Below, in pieces: positions 17,357 to 27,037 of a stretch of 64,000 nt of DNA. The translations under genes and the position numbers were made by a program. The stretch is taken from NCBI RefSeq assembly GCF_003347665.1, contig NZ_QDGA01000010.1, positions 62,001-126,000 on the forward strand, in the 5' to 3' direction. This DNA comes from Microvirga calopogonii. GTDB taxonomy: Bacteria; Pseudomonadota; Alphaproteobacteria; Rhizobiales; Beijerinckiaceae. The notes below the pieces were generated by a model. It was not told where the DNA came from. It was given only the letters and a program-made list of their open reading frames with translations, and made no database searches. Numbering within the stretch: position 1 is the first letter of the stretch; each line of letters begins with the position of its first letter.

Positions 17357-18613
17357 ATGCACAAGCCGATGCGCCCAATCCTTGAGAACGCATCTCGCCG
17401 CCCGGGTCGATCCTTGAAGCGCAAGTCCCTCCACGCTCTGGCGCTGCTCGCCACCGCGGGTCTGCTCGCCGGCTGCAACATGACCATCTTGTTTCCAGCG
17501 GGCGACGTGGCCGCCCAGCAGCGCAACCTCATCGTCGCGTCCGTCGCCTTGATGCTGCTCGTGGTCCTGCCGGTGATCGCGCTCACCTTCATCTTCGCGT
17601 GGCGCTACCGGGCATCGAACACGGATGCTCCCTACGATCCCGAGTTTCACCATTCGACCCAGCTCGAAGTCGTCATCTGGACCGTGCCCCTGCTCATCAT
17701 CATCGCGCTGGGCGCCATGACCTGGATCGGCACGCACACGCTCGATCCCTTCCGGCCGCTGGCTCGGATCGCCCCCGGCAAGCCCGTCCCCGCCGACATG
17801 AAGCCCCTGAAGGTCGAGGTCGTCGCCCTCGACTGGAAGTGGCTGTTCATCTACCCCGAATTCGGCATCGCGAGCGTCAACGAGATGGCCGCACCCGTGA
17901 ACGTGCCGATCTCCTTCCGGATCACGTCATCCTCCGTCTTCAACACATTTTACGTGCCCGCCCTGGCGGGCATGATCTACGCCATGCCCGGCATGGAGTC
18001 GCCGCTGCAGGCAGTCACAAACCACGAGGGGGAGTTCACAGGCCTGTCCGCGCAGTACAGCGGGTCGGGCTTCTCCCGCATGACCTTCAGCTTCCAAAGC
18101 CTCGGCGAGCAGGGCTTCGACGAGTGGATCGCGAAGGCCAGGTCAGCTGGGGCGCCCCTCGACCGCGAGACCTATCTCAACCTCGAAAAGCCGAGCGAAA
18201 AGGAGCCGGTTCGTTATTTCTCCACTGTGGAGAACGGCCTCTTCGACGCCGTCGTGGGCATGTGCGCCCAACCGGGCCAGATGTGCGTGCATGAAATGCA
18301 CCACATCGACAGCATGGGGGGGGCGGCGGAGGGAAGCGAAGAGAACCGCAAGCGTCTCGACTATGATAACCGCCACCGACTGGAAAGCGGCAACGAGCCA
18401 TCCGCGGCGACCTTCCCGGCTTCCGGCCGACCACCCCATGGTTCCGTCCAGCCTCAGGGCATGATGCCACGGGACCAGGACCTGACCCGCGGCGGCGTCA
18501 ACGCCCCCCAGGCTCAGCCCGACCAGGGACAGGGCAATGCCCTCCCCGGCGCCAACCGGGAGCCCGCGCCGGCCCAGTTGAACAATCAACCCGCCGACGG
18601 TCACCAGCACTGA
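17357..18613 (+). CDS. cyoA: cytochrome bo3 ubiquinol oxidase subunit II
   Basis: Subunit II of the quinol oxidase, 418 residues. A lipobox LLAGC (Cys about residue 41) marks a lipoprotein signal, followed by two membrane helices (about 57-77 and 105-125) and a periplasmic cupredoxin-like domain with [22 protein letters not shown]. The Cu-A cysteines are absent, as expected for a quinol oxidase. The C-terminus is extended by about 100 Pro/Gln/Asn-rich residues beyond the usual end. It forms an operon with cyoBCD. Confidence 0.95.
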   Translation: MHKPMRPILENASRRPGRSLKRKSLHALALLATAGLLAGCNMTILFPAGDVAAQQRNLIVASVALMLLVVLPVIALTFIFAWRYRASNTDAPYDPEFHHSTQLEVVIWTVPLLIIIALGAMTWIGTHTLDPFRPLARIAPGKPVPADMKPLKVEVVALDWKWLFIYPEFGIASVNEMAAPVNVPISFRITSSSVFNTFYVPALAGMIYAMPGMESPLQAVTNHEGEFTGLSAQYSGSGFSRMTFSFQSLGEQGFDEWIAKARSAGAPLDRETYLNLEKPSEKEPVRYFSTVENGLFDAVVGMCAQPGQMCVHEMHHIDSMGGAAEGSEENRKRLDYDNRHRLESGNEPSAATFPASGRPPHGSVQPQGMMPRDQDLTRGGVNAPQAQPDQGQGNALPGANREPAPAQLNNQPADGHQH

Positions 18614-18630
18614 TTGGAACGAGGATCCGC

Positions 18631-20634
18631 ATGTTTTCGAACATCGATCTCCAGCAACTCATCTTCGGACGACTGTCGCTTGAAGCCATCCCCTACCACG
18701 AGCCGATCCTGCTCGCGACCTTCGCGGTCGTCGCCCTGGGCGGGATCGCGCTCCTGGGCGCCATCACCTGGTACGACAAATGGGGCTATCTGTGGCATGA
18801 ATGGTTCACGAGCGTCGATCACAAGAAGATCGGCATCATGTATGTCATCCTCGCCATCGTGATGCTGCTGCGCGGCTTCGCCGACGCGGTCATGATGATC
18901 ACCCAGAAGGCGCTTTCGGTCGGCGTGAACGAGGGCTACCTGCCTCCGCACCATTACGACCAGGTCTTTTCCGCCCACGGCATGATCATGATCTTCTTCA
19001 TGGCCATGCCATTCGTGACCGGCCTCATGAACTACGTGATGCCGCTGCAGATCGGGGCGCGCGACGTCGCCTTTCCCTTCCTGAACAACTTCAGCTTCTG
19101 GATGACGGCAGGCGGCGCCATCCTCACCATGATGTCCCTGTTCGTGGGTGAGTTCTCGCGGGCCACCTGGCTCGGCTTCGCGCCACTGTCGGAGGCAGCC
19201 TACAGCCCCGGTGTCGGAGTTGATTACTACATCTGGGGCCTTCAGGTCGCTGGCGTGGGGACCACACTGTCGGGCATCAACCTGATCGCAACCATCGCAA
19301 AGATGCGTGCTCCGGGCATGACGATGATGAAGATGCCCGTCTTCTGCTGGACCACACTCGCCAGCAACGCGATGATCGTCACGATCTTTCCGGTCCTGAC
19401 TGCGACCCTGACGCTCCTCGCCCTCGACCGTTACGTGGGGACGCATTTCTTCACGAACGATTACGGCGGCAACCCGATGATGTACATGAACCTCATCTGG
19501 ATCTGGGGCCACCCGGAGGTTTATGTTCTCGTCCTGCCAGCCTTTGGCATCTTCTCGGAGGTTACCTCGACCTTCAGCAGCAAGCGGCTGTTCGGCTACA
19601 CGTCGATGGTCTACGCCACGATGGTGATCGCCCTCGTGTCCTGGCTCGTCTGGCTGCACCATTTCTTCACCATGGGAGCGGGGCCCAACGTCAATTCCTT
19701 CTTCGCCATTGCGAGCATGATCATTTCGATCCCGACGGGCGCGAAGGTGTTCAACTGGCTGTTCACCATGTATCGGGGTAAACTCCGGTTCGAGACGCCG
19801 TTCATCTGGGTGGTGGGCTTCATCCCGACCTTCGTGATCGGCGGTCTGACGGGTGTGCTGCTTTCCGTGCCGCCCGCCGACTTCCAGTTGCACAATACCC
19901 TGTTCCTGGTCGCCCACTTCCACAACGTTATCATTGGCGGCGTGGTGTTCGGGGTCTTGGCAGGCCTACAGTACTGGTTCCCCAAGGCATTTGGCTTCAA
20001 GCTCGACCCGTTCTGGGGCAAGGTGTCGTTCTGGTGCTGGCTAGTCGGCTTCTGGACCGTGTTCGCGCCGCTCTATCTCGTCGGCCTGATGGGCGTGACG
20101 CGCCGGACGCAGCACTTCGACGACCCGGCCGTGCAGCCTTACCTGACGGTTGCCGCGATCGGCGTCTTCATCATCATGGCCGGCATCGCGGCGCTCCTGA
20201 TTCAGCTCTTCGTCAGCTATCTTCGGCGCGAGCAGCTACGCGATCTCACCGGGGATCCTTGGGGAGGCCGCACGCTCGAATGGGCGACGTCCTCGCCTCC
20301 CCCACCCTACAATTTCGCCTTCACGCCCGTGGTCCACGATCTCGACGCATGGTGGGACATGAAGCGGCGCGGCTTCGATCATCCGATGGAAGGGTTCAGG
20401 CCCATTCACATGCCGAAGAACACCGGCGCGGGCGTGGTGCTGGCCGGGCTCAGCACCGTGCTCGGCTTCGCCCTGGTCTGGTACATCTGGTGGCTGGCAG
20501 CCCTGTCCTTCGTGGCGCTCCTGGCGGCGGCCATCATCCACACCTTCAACTACAACCGGGATTACTACATCCCGGCCGAGGAGGTCGTGCGGCTCGAAAA
20601 CCAGCGCATGGCGCAACTCGCAGGGAGGGCCTGA
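18631..20634 (+). CDS. cyoB: cytochrome bo3 ubiquinol oxidase subunit I
   Basis: Catalytic heme-copper subunit, 667 residues, close to the usual 663. Visible landmarks are [13 protein letters not shown], the heme-ligand region [23 protein letters not shown], the Cu-B/cross-linked Tyr segment [21 protein letters not shown], and the His-rich [17 protein letters not shown]. It reduces oxygen to water with electrons from ubiquinol and pumps protons. It starts 17 bases after cyoA. Confidence 0.97.
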   Translation: MFSNIDLQQLIFGRLSLEAIPYHEPILLATFAVVALGGIALLGAITWYDKWGYLWHEWFTSVDHKKIGIMYVILAIVMLLRGFADAVMMITQKALSVGVNEGYLPPHHYDQVFSAHGMIMIFFMAMPFVTGLMNYVMPLQIGARDVAFPFLNNFSFWMTAGGAILTMMSLFVGEFSRATWLGFAPLSEAAYSPGVGVDYYIWGLQVAGVGTTLSGINLIATIAKMRAPGMTMMKMPVFCWTTLASNAMIVTIFPVLTATLTLLALDRYVGTHFFTNDYGGNPMMYMNLIWIWGHPEVYVLVLPAFGIFSEVTSTFSSKRLFGYTSMVYATMVIALVSWLVWLHHFFTMGAGPNVNSFFAIASMIISIPTGAKVFNWLFTMYRGKLRFETPFIWVVGFIPTFVIGGLTGVLLSVPPADFQLHNTLFLVAHFHNVIIGGVVFGVLAGLQYWFPKAFGFKLDPFWGKVSFWCWLVGFWTVFAPLYLVGLMGVTRRTQHFDDPAVQPYLTVAAIGVFIIMAGIAALLIQLFVSYLRREQLRDLTGDPWGGRTLEWATSSPPPPYNFAFTPVVHDLDAWWDMKRRGFDHPMEGFRPIHMPKNTGAGVVLAGLSTVLGFALVWYIWWLAALSFVALLAAAIIHTFNYNRDYYIPAEEVVRLENQRMAQLAGRA

Positions 20635-20638
20635 GCCG

Positions 20639-21265
20639 ATGCATGAGATGACCCCGCCGCCGGGCGCCACGGCACCGGTCTTCTACGAGCAGGAAGAGCA
20701 CGCCCACGGCGATGGGGGCACGTTGTTCGGCTTCTGGATCTACCTGATGGGGGACAGCCTGATCTTCGCGGTCCTGTTCGCCTGCTACGGGGTGCTCGGC
20801 CGCAACTACGCGGCCGGCCCGTCGGGCGCGGAGCTGTTCGATCTGCGGCTGGTCGCGGTCAACACGACCCTCCTGCTTCTGTCCTCGATCACCTACGGCT
20901 TCGCCATGCTGGAGATGGACAAGGAAAAGGCCCGCACGACCCTCATCTGGCTCGCAGTCACGGGCCTTCTCGGCGCCGCGTTCCTCGCGATCGAGCTTTA
21001 TGAATTCGCCCATCTGATCCGCGAAGGCGCCACGCCTCAGCGGAGCGCCTTCCTGTCCTCCTTCTTCACGCTGGTGGGCACGCACGGGCTGCACGTCACG
21101 TTCGGCATCGTCTGGCTCGTAACGCTGATGGTCCAGGTGCGCCTGCGCGGATTGATCCGGGATAACCAGCGTCGACTCATGTGCCTGTCCATGTTCTGGC
21201 ATTTCCTCGACGTGGTCTGGATCGGCGTGTTCACCTTCGTCTACCTGATGGGAGTCATGCGATGA
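20639..21265 (+). CDS. cyoC: cytochrome bo3 ubiquinol oxidase subunit III
   Basis: Protein of 208 residues with five predicted membrane helices. It has the family features LFGFWIYLMGDSLIFAVLFA and FTLVGTHGLHVTFGIVW, and the closing FWHFLDVVWIGVFTFVYLMG. The start follows cyoB by 4 bases, and the stop overlaps the cyoD start. Confidence 0.96.
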   Translation: MHEMTPPPGATAPVFYEQEEHAHGDGGTLFGFWIYLMGDSLIFAVLFACYGVLGRNYAAGPSGAELFDLRLVAVNTTLLLLSSITYGFAMLEMDKEKARTTLIWLAVTGLLGAAFLAIELYEFAHLIREGATPQRSAFLSSFFTLVGTHGLHVTFGIVWLVTLMVQVRLRGLIRDNQRRLMCLSMFWHFLDVVWIGVFTFVYLMGVMR

Positions 21266-21672
21266 GCGACATCGTCGAGCCCGGGCTCGCCGGAAGGCCG
21301 CAAGGCCACGGCGAGGCGCATGGACCGCATGATGCGCACGGCTCGCAGGGCACGTTCAGAAGCTACATGACCGGCTTCGTCCTGTCGGTCATCCTCACGG
21401 CCATTCCGTTCTGGCTCGTGATGGGCAACGTGCTGGACGACACGCGCACGACCGCCATCGTCATCATGGCGCTGGCGGCCGTGCAGATCGTCGTCCATAT
21501 GATCTACTTCCTGCATATGAACACGAAGTCCGAGGGCGGCTGGACCTTCCTGGCCCTGGTGTTCACGCTCATTCTCGTCGTCATCACGCTGGTTGGCTCC
21601 ATATGGGTCATGTACCACCTCGACCAGAACATGATGCCGATGCCGCCGCACGAGGCGGTGCAAAAGCCCTGA
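21262..21672 (+). CDS. cyoD: cytochrome bo3 ubiquinol oxidase subunit IV
   Basis: Protein of 136 residues with three membrane helices (about 37-57, 65-85, 96-118). Its signature segments are YMTGFVLSVILTAIPFWLVM and MIYFLHMNTKSEGGWTF. The N-terminus is His/Gly-rich. The ATG at 21262 forms an ATGA overlap with the cyoC stop; longer in-frame starts would lie within cyoC. Confidence 0.95.
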   Translation: MSDIVEPGLAGRPQGHGEAHGPHDAHGSQGTFRSYMTGFVLSVILTAIPFWLVMGNVLDDTRTTAIVIMALAAVQIVVHMIYFLHMNTKSEGGWTFLALVFTLILVVITLVGSIWVMYHLDQNMMPMPPHEAVQKP

Positions 21673-22424
21673 CGGGCAAGCGCATCGCGAAGCTGGTTGC
21701 CTTCGACATCGCCGCGCTGCTGCTCGTGGCGGGCCTCGCGGCGCTCGCGGTCTGGCAGGTCCATCGCCGGGCCTCCAAGCTGGACCTGATCCAGCGTGTG
21801 GAAGCGCGGGTTCATGCGGCGCCCACACCCGCGCCGGGACCAGGACAGTGGGGCGACGTGTCGGCGGCCGCAGACGAGTACCGCCACGTGGTCGTGACGG
21901 GCCGTTGGCTCGAGGATCGCTCCGCGCTCGTGCAGGCCGTCACGGAACTGGGCGGCGGATACTGGGTCATGGCGCCCTTGGCCCGAGACGACGGGACCAC
22001 GGTTCTCGTCAACCGCGGCTTCATTCCCGCCGACGAGCGCGAACCGGCATCATGGCAGCCGCGCGGCTCGGGGCCCGTCGCGGTGGCGGGCCTGCTGCGC
22101 ATCTCTGAGCCTCGCGGCGGCTTCCTGCGCGCGAACGATCCCGCGTCCGACCGCTGGTACTCCCGCGACGTGGCGGCGATCGCTGCGGCCCATGGGCTCG
22201 ACAAGGTCGCGCCGTACTTCATCGACGCCGAACGGACACCGGGCCAGAGCGGCCTGCCTGTCCCCGGACTGACGGTGATCGCCTTCTCGAACAATCACCT
22301 CGTCTACGCGCTCACCTGGGCCGCGCTGGCCCTGATGGCTGCGACCGGCGCGATCTTTGTCAACCTGGACCTGCTGCGCCCCCGATGGTTCAGGTCGAGG
22401 CACGCACGCCTGCACGAATCGTGA
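21603..22424 (+). CDS. SURF1-like oxidase assembly protein
   Basis: SURF1 family protein, a factor for heme insertion into heme-copper oxidases. An N-terminal membrane helix (LVAFDIAALLLVAGLAALAVWQVHRR) is followed by the family VTGRWL, YWVMAPLARDDGTTVLVNRGFIP and a C-terminal helix (LTWAALALMAATGAIFV). The start is uncertain: the ATG at 21603 overlaps cyoD by 70 bases, whereas a CTG at 21669 next to the cyoD stop would give a conventional short N-terminus. It is the last gene of the cyo operon. No cyoE was seen. Confidence 0.85.
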   Translation: MGHVPPRPEHDADAAARGGAKALTGKRIAKLVAFDIAALLLVAGLAALAVWQVHRRASKLDLIQRVEARVHAAPTPAPGPGQWGDVSAAADEYRHVVVTGRWLEDRSALVQAVTELGGGYWVMAPLARDDGTTVLVNRGFIPADEREPASWQPRGSGPVAVAGLLRISEPRGGFLRANDPASDRWYSRDVAAIAAAHGLDKVAPYFIDAERTPGQSGLPVPGLTVIAFSNNHLVYALTWAALALMAATGAIFVNLDLLRPRWFRSRHARLHES

Positions 22425-22617
22425 TGTGAAGCCGGAGCGTCCGTTCATTCTCTTTCGGCAGAACGGGCATGGCCCGGCTTCGCGAGATTCAATCTTTCGA
22501 CCCTGTGATGCTGTTCACAGCCCGCCTCCGCGCAATCGTTCAAAGTCCCATCATCGCCAACGGAGATCGCTTCTCAGGCGGTACGGAACGCAACACTTGA
22601 ACTGAAAAGGATACATT

Positions 22618-22941
22618 ATGGATATCAACGTGAATGCCAGCCCGATCACCCAGGTCGCCACCACCACGGCCATCGGTGGTCCCGGCCTCTTCGGCGACGG
22701 CGGCGATGCCACCGCGGTGACGAACCAGCACGCCGAGAGCTCGAACGTCCAGCTGGGCGATAGCTATCACTTCCCCTGGGGCGGCCCGGCCGATTTCGGC
22801 CCCGATCTCAACGTGAATGCCAGCCCGATCACCCAGGTGGCGGACACGACGGCCGTCGGCGGCCTCGGCCTCTTCGGCCACGGCGGCGACGCTTTCGCGT
22901 TCACCAACCAGGACGCCGACATCTTCAACCATCAGGGCTAA
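22618..22941 (+). CDS. small two-repeat Gly/Asn-rich protein of unknown function
   Basis: Protein of 107 residues made of two units of about 44 residues, each opening with D-I/L-NVNASPITQVA and containing GLFG-x-GGDA and TNQ, joined by a short linker (GDSYHFPWGGPADF). The alternating small, polar and beta-branched residues, with regularly spaced Gln and Asn, resemble beta-solenoid or amyloid-type repeat proteins, but no family was recognised. There is no signal peptide. AAAAGG precedes the ATG, and a perfect 17-bp hairpin follows directly after the stop. Confidence 0.7.
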   Translation: MDINVNASPITQVATTTAIGGPGLFGDGGDATAVTNQHAESSNVQLGDSYHFPWGGPADFGPDLNVNASPITQVADTTAVGGLGLFGHGGDAFAFTNQDADIFNHQG

Positions 22942-22943
22942 AG

Positions 22944-23062
22944 CATCGGACCCAAAAGTGGACTTGCACTTTTGGGTCCGATGATCGTTCTTTGAATAGG
23001 TGCATCGTGCGGAAAACCGGATCCACTTTTCACTGACCTGGCCCTCCGGGTCCGCACGATGC
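22944..23062. repeat. dispersed palindromic repeat, copy 3
   Basis: Two units lie head to tail. The first is a perfect 17-bp stem, CATCGGACCCAAAAGTG (22944-22960) with CACTTTTGGGTCCGATG (22967-22983), and a 6-base loop. The second has GCATCGTGCGGA (23002-23013) pairing with TCCGCACGATGC (23051-23062). It lies between the small repeat protein and the sulfatase pseudogene, which are convergent, so it may also terminate transcription. Confidence 0.85.
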
Positions 23063-23126
23063 GCCGCTCCTGCCCCGGAGCGCCAGGGCCGCAAGCCCGT
23101 GGCGCTCCGCCTCCCTTCCCGCCTCA

Positions 23127-25667
23127 TCATTGAGGTCCCGCCTGCACCCGAGTCAGCGGCGTGCCATCGACCGCCGTGGCCTCAGCGCTCTCGAGCTTCT
23201 TGATGTCCTCGGGCGACAACGTCGGACGATCGACCTTGATCGTCAGCCTGTTCAGCTTGGCGGTCAACGGGAACGGCGGTTCGTAGTCGGCATCATTCAC
23301 GCCGGTGAGCGTATCGGAGCCGATATCGAACGCCTCGTCCCATTGCAGGATCATCGGCAGCGTCTGAGGCAGCTTGATCGTCTGCACATCCTTGCCATCG
23401 ACCCTGAGCGTACCGGTGCCCGAGCGTCCGACGCCGCTCATGTTGTCGAAGGCAAGGGTACCTGGCCCCAGGCCGTCATACCGGAAGTCGAATTCCACAT
23501 TGTGCCGACCGGGTGCGAGAACGTCCGGTCCCTCCCACTTGACCCGTTTCAGGTCGACCAGATTCCACAGGAAGACCGGCTTGCCCTTGAGCAGGTAGAA
23601 TCCGTAGCCCGCGAAGCGTCCGCCCGATGTCAGGATCATGCCTTCCGCGCCGTCCGGCGGCACCTCGATGTCGGCCGTGATCGTGTAGGAGGTGTTCAGC
23701 AGGACAGGCGAATCGCCCTGCGGCAATCCGGTCATGGGCCGCGTGTACACGAACTCGCTCCGACCCGCCGTGATGTTGGGACGTGGCGCGACGATGCGCG
23801 CGGCCACCGAAGCATCCATCGGGAACACCTGGTACTTCCTCGCCTCGGCGACGAACATCTTCTTCAGCTCGTCGACCTTCTGCGGGTTCTTGTCCGCCAC
23901 GTCGGTGGTCTGGCTGAAGTCCGTGTTCAGGTCGTAGAGCTGGAGCACTTGGTTGTTGAGCGGATCGGGATTGGCCGTCCCGAACGCTTGCCATGGTGCG
24001 CGATTGACCTTCGTGCTCAGGAGCCAGCCATCGTTATAGAGCGCCCATTGTCCCATCATCTCGAAATATTGAGTCGTGTGGCGCGACGGCGCCTTCGCGT
24101 TCGCCGCGTCGAAGGTATAGGCGAAGCTCGTGCCCTCGATCGGCGCTTGCTTGATGCCGTCGACCACGTCCGGCGCCGCAATGCCGGCTGCCTCGAGGAT
24201 CGTCGGCACGACGTCGATGACGTGCACGAACTGCTCGCGCAGGGCTCCCTTGTCCTTGATGCGCGCCGGCCACGAGACGGCCATGTTCTGGTTGATGCCG
24301 CCGAGCTGCGAGGCGTTCTGCTTGAACCAGGAGAACGGCGTGTCGAAAGCCCACGACCAGCCGGCCGACATATGATTGTAGGTCTGGTCCGTGCCCCAGA
24401 CGTCGTAGAACTTCATTTGAATGTCGACAGGCAATTCGTTCAGGCCGTTGAACCACGCCACCTCGTTGGGCGTCCCCATCGGCCCGCCCTCGGCGCTGGT
24501 GCCGTTGTCGCCGTTGATATAAATGATGAGCGTATTGTCGAGCTGACCGATATCGTCGAAGGCCTGGATCACGCGGCCAATCTCGTGGTCGCTGTAGGCT
24601 GCATAGGCGGCGAAGACCTCGACCTGGCGGATGAACAGCTTCTTCTCCTCGGCAGAAAGCGAGTCCCACTCCTTGAGCACGTCCTTGGGCCAGGGCGAGA
24701 GCTTGGCATCCTGGGGAATGACGCCAAGCCGCTTCTGGTTCTCGAAAATGCGCTCGCGCAGCTTGTTCCAGCCGTCGTCGAAGAGGTGCATGTCGCTGAT
24801 CTTCTTGACCCACTCCGCCGTAGGATGGTGCGGTGCGTGCGTGGCGCCGGGCGCGTACTTGACGAGGATCGGCTTGGACGGCTGGATCTGGTGCATCCGG
24901 TTGACGTAATCGACGGCATCGTCGGCCATCGCGGTGACCAGGTTCCAGCTCCCGACGGGCTTGCCTTCGAAGGGATAGATCTGCGTCGTGTTGCGGAAGA
25001 GGTTGGGTTGCCACTGATTGGCGTCACCGCCGACGAACCCGTAAAATTACTCGAAGCCCATCCCGGTCGGCCATTGATCGAACGGCCCCGACTGGCTCGC
25101 CGCGAAGGACGGCGTGTTGTGATCCTTGCCGAACCAGGAGGTGGCGTAGCCATTGTCCTTGAGGATGCGGCCGATGGTAACCTTGTCCTTGGCGATGATG
25201 CTGTTGTAGCCGGGGAAGCCCGTGGACTGCTCGGAGACGACGCCGAAGCCTGCCGAGTGGTGGTTGCGCCCGGTGATGAGCGCCGCCCGCGTCGGTGAGC
25301 ACAAGGCCGTCGAGAACATGCGGTTGTAGCGCAGGCCCGCATTGGCGACCCGGTCCATGGCCGGTGTCGGAATGACTCCGCCGAATGTGCTGGGAACGCC
25401 GAAGCCGGCATCGTCGGTGATGATCAGCAGAACGTTGGGCGCGCCCTGCGGCGGCACGATACGCGGCGCCCACCAGGGCTTCGACTGCAAGGCCTCGTCC
25501 CGGATCACACCGCCGAACTGCGGATCCGGCGGGGGAAGCTGGCGCCCGTCGATGGAGGTGGTCGCATCCGGCGCGCCGGGCGTGCCGGTCGTCCCCTGGG
25601 CCTCGGCGGCGGAGATGGCCAGAATGCTGGCCGAGATGAACAGGAGGGCTGCGGAGATCGCTTTCAT
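23127..25667 (-). pseudogene. arylsulfatase interrupted by one in-frame TAA
   Basis: A single frame of 846 codons is broken once, by TAA at 25049-25047 (codon 207). The upstream part has a signal peptide (cleavage after AAEAQ), the metal-binding VLLIITDDAGFG and the sulfatase signature CSPTRAALITGR, with Cys123 as the formylglycine precursor. The downstream part continues directly with FYGFVGGDANQWQPN, the His-rich APHHPT, and the C-terminal sulfatase domains. Homologues typically have a Tyr at the stop position (GFE-Y-FYGF), so one base change from TAC or TAT explains it. AGGAGG precedes the ATG at 25667. It is a pseudogene unless the stop is a sequencing error or is read through. Confidence 0.88.
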
Positions 25668-26034
25668 GGCGGGATCCTCCTCATAAGATCGCCAAGGCAA
25701 GCCCGGTGCCGTACGAACGGGACGCTGCCGCGCGGAGGTGCAGGGCGGCTCATGGCGTGGAGATCGTGCTGTGCCGAGCGCGACAGTATCGCCCTGCGAC
25801 TGGCTCCCGGGCTATCGGGAACATCCCTGAAGTCGGCGGCGGCAAACCCTGATTTCAGTCGCGGCGATTCTGCGTTCCGGCCGACAGCCGGCTGCTGCGG
25901 CCTGGCGCGACAATACGCGTCGTTCGACGCTGCAGCGTTATGGTATTCTGTGCTCGGGCCCGGCCTCACCAGAACCGGGCACAATCATAATGGACCGAAG
26001 TCGGGTCAACCTGGCGAAGGAGGGGGCACCTCTC
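25668..26034. other. gene-free spacer between divergent genes
   Basis: About 370 bases between the sulfatase pseudogene (minus) and a small plus-strand gene. No coding frame or structured element was recognised, and it presumably holds promoters for both. Confidence 0.4.
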
Positions 26035-26301
26035 ATGGAAACAACAGTCATCGGCGTCCTGAGGACGGCATGCGATCTCGTCGGCACCGGCCAATTCCCC
26101 GGGATCATCGAAGCGATCAGTTCCCTGCGGGATCAGGCCAGCGGACGAACGCGCGACCTCGCCTATTACGCGGTGCTCGAAACCGCGATGGTGAGCCGCG
26201 GCGACGCCTCGCTGGCGATGCTCGCCGGTGAAGACGGAACGGAATCCACGATCGAGCTGCTCGAGGCGACGATCCGGCGCATCATGTCGGCGCTTCACTA
26301 G
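26035..26301 (+). CDS. small hypothetical protein
   Basis: Protein of 88 residues, soluble and mostly helical (METTVIGVLRTACDLVGTGQ...). It has a repeated pattern of Asp/Glu and Leu that suggests a small helical bundle, ending TIELLEATIRRIMSALH. GAAGGAGG precedes the ATG at 26035; the frame is also open upstream to 25990. No family was recognised. Confidence 0.55.
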   Translation: METTVIGVLRTACDLVGTGQFPGIIEAISSLRDQASGRTRDLAYYAVLETAMVSRGDASLAMLAGEDGTESTIELLEATIRRIMSALH

Positions 26302-26363
26302 CGCATCGGGCGAACCCTGAGGGTCCACGCCGGACGATATGCCATCTCAGAGAAGAAGCGTGA

Positions 26364-26921
26364 TCAAAGGCTGCCTTGCGCCCCGCAGGCGATCTGCGCT
26401 CCCGTCATGTGAACGGGCGTCACCGGCTTCACGTCCCGGCCGGCGATGGCACAGGTGAGACGTGCCTCGGACCGGCATTGCGGCCCCTTCGCCGGACCGA
26501 CCCGAGGTCCGACGGCGAATTGTACCGTCACTTCTCCCGGCGCCGACTCGAGAAAGCCCTCGACCGACGACAACCAGGTTTGGCCCACGAGATCTTCGGT
26601 GGCGCGCGCTTCGCTCAGGGCCTGCTCCACGCAGGCCACGGCGGCCTCCTTCGGCTGCAGGGGTTCGAGCACGACGGGCGGCGTGATGGCGGCGGTCGTC
26701 TCCACCTCGGGAATCGGCTTCGTCGCGGAGGCTTGCTGCTCGGCTTCCTGCGGCTCGCCACGAAAGCCGTTGATCGTCGCGAGCGCGAGGATCGCGAACA
26801 CCGCAATCTGGATCGGAATGCGTTTCAGCTTGCTCAGGAGCGGAGCCCGGCTGAAAAGGATCGGGCCATACAGATGAACGAAGATGGCGACGAGGCTGAG
26901 AAGAAGAAGAAAACGCAACAT
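26364..26921 (-). CDS. membrane-anchored hypothetical protein
   Basis: Protein of 185 residues with two N-terminal hydrophobic helices (about 2-24 and 36-52), then a Pro/Glu/Thr-rich linker (about 55-90) and a C-terminal domain with four cysteines (ACVEQALSEARAT, PQCRSEARLTCAIAG, ACGAQ). Those cysteines could form disulfides in the periplasm. No family was recognised. It lies downstream of the MBOAT pair in the same direction but is separated by 116 bases. Confidence 0.6.
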   Translation of the reverse strand: MLRFLLLLSLVAIFVHLYGPILFSRAPLLSKLKRIPIQIAVFAILALATINGFRGEPQEAEQQASATKPIPEVETTAAITPPVVLEPLQPKEAAVACVEQALSEARATEDLVGQTWLSSVEGFLESAPGEVTVQFAVGPRVGPAKGPQCRSEARLTCAIAGRDVKPVTPVHMTGAQIACGAQGSL

Positions 26922-27037
26922 AATGGATCGTGCCCGCGCGATATCGTGCGAAATGAACGGTTTGTCCTGGGAACGCCCTAAACTAACGCAGGATCACGGT
27001 CATCGCATGCGGCAAGTGCCGTTTCTCGTTTTTATGG

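Noticed and set aside
23130..25298. Plus-strand open frame of about 720 codons opposite the sulfatase
   Set aside because: Antisense shadow of the sulfatase reading frame; no recognisable domain.
26301..26340. GCATCGGGCGAACCCTGAGGGTCC considered as another copy of the dispersed repeat
   Set aside because: Only the outer word is similar and the arms do not pair well.
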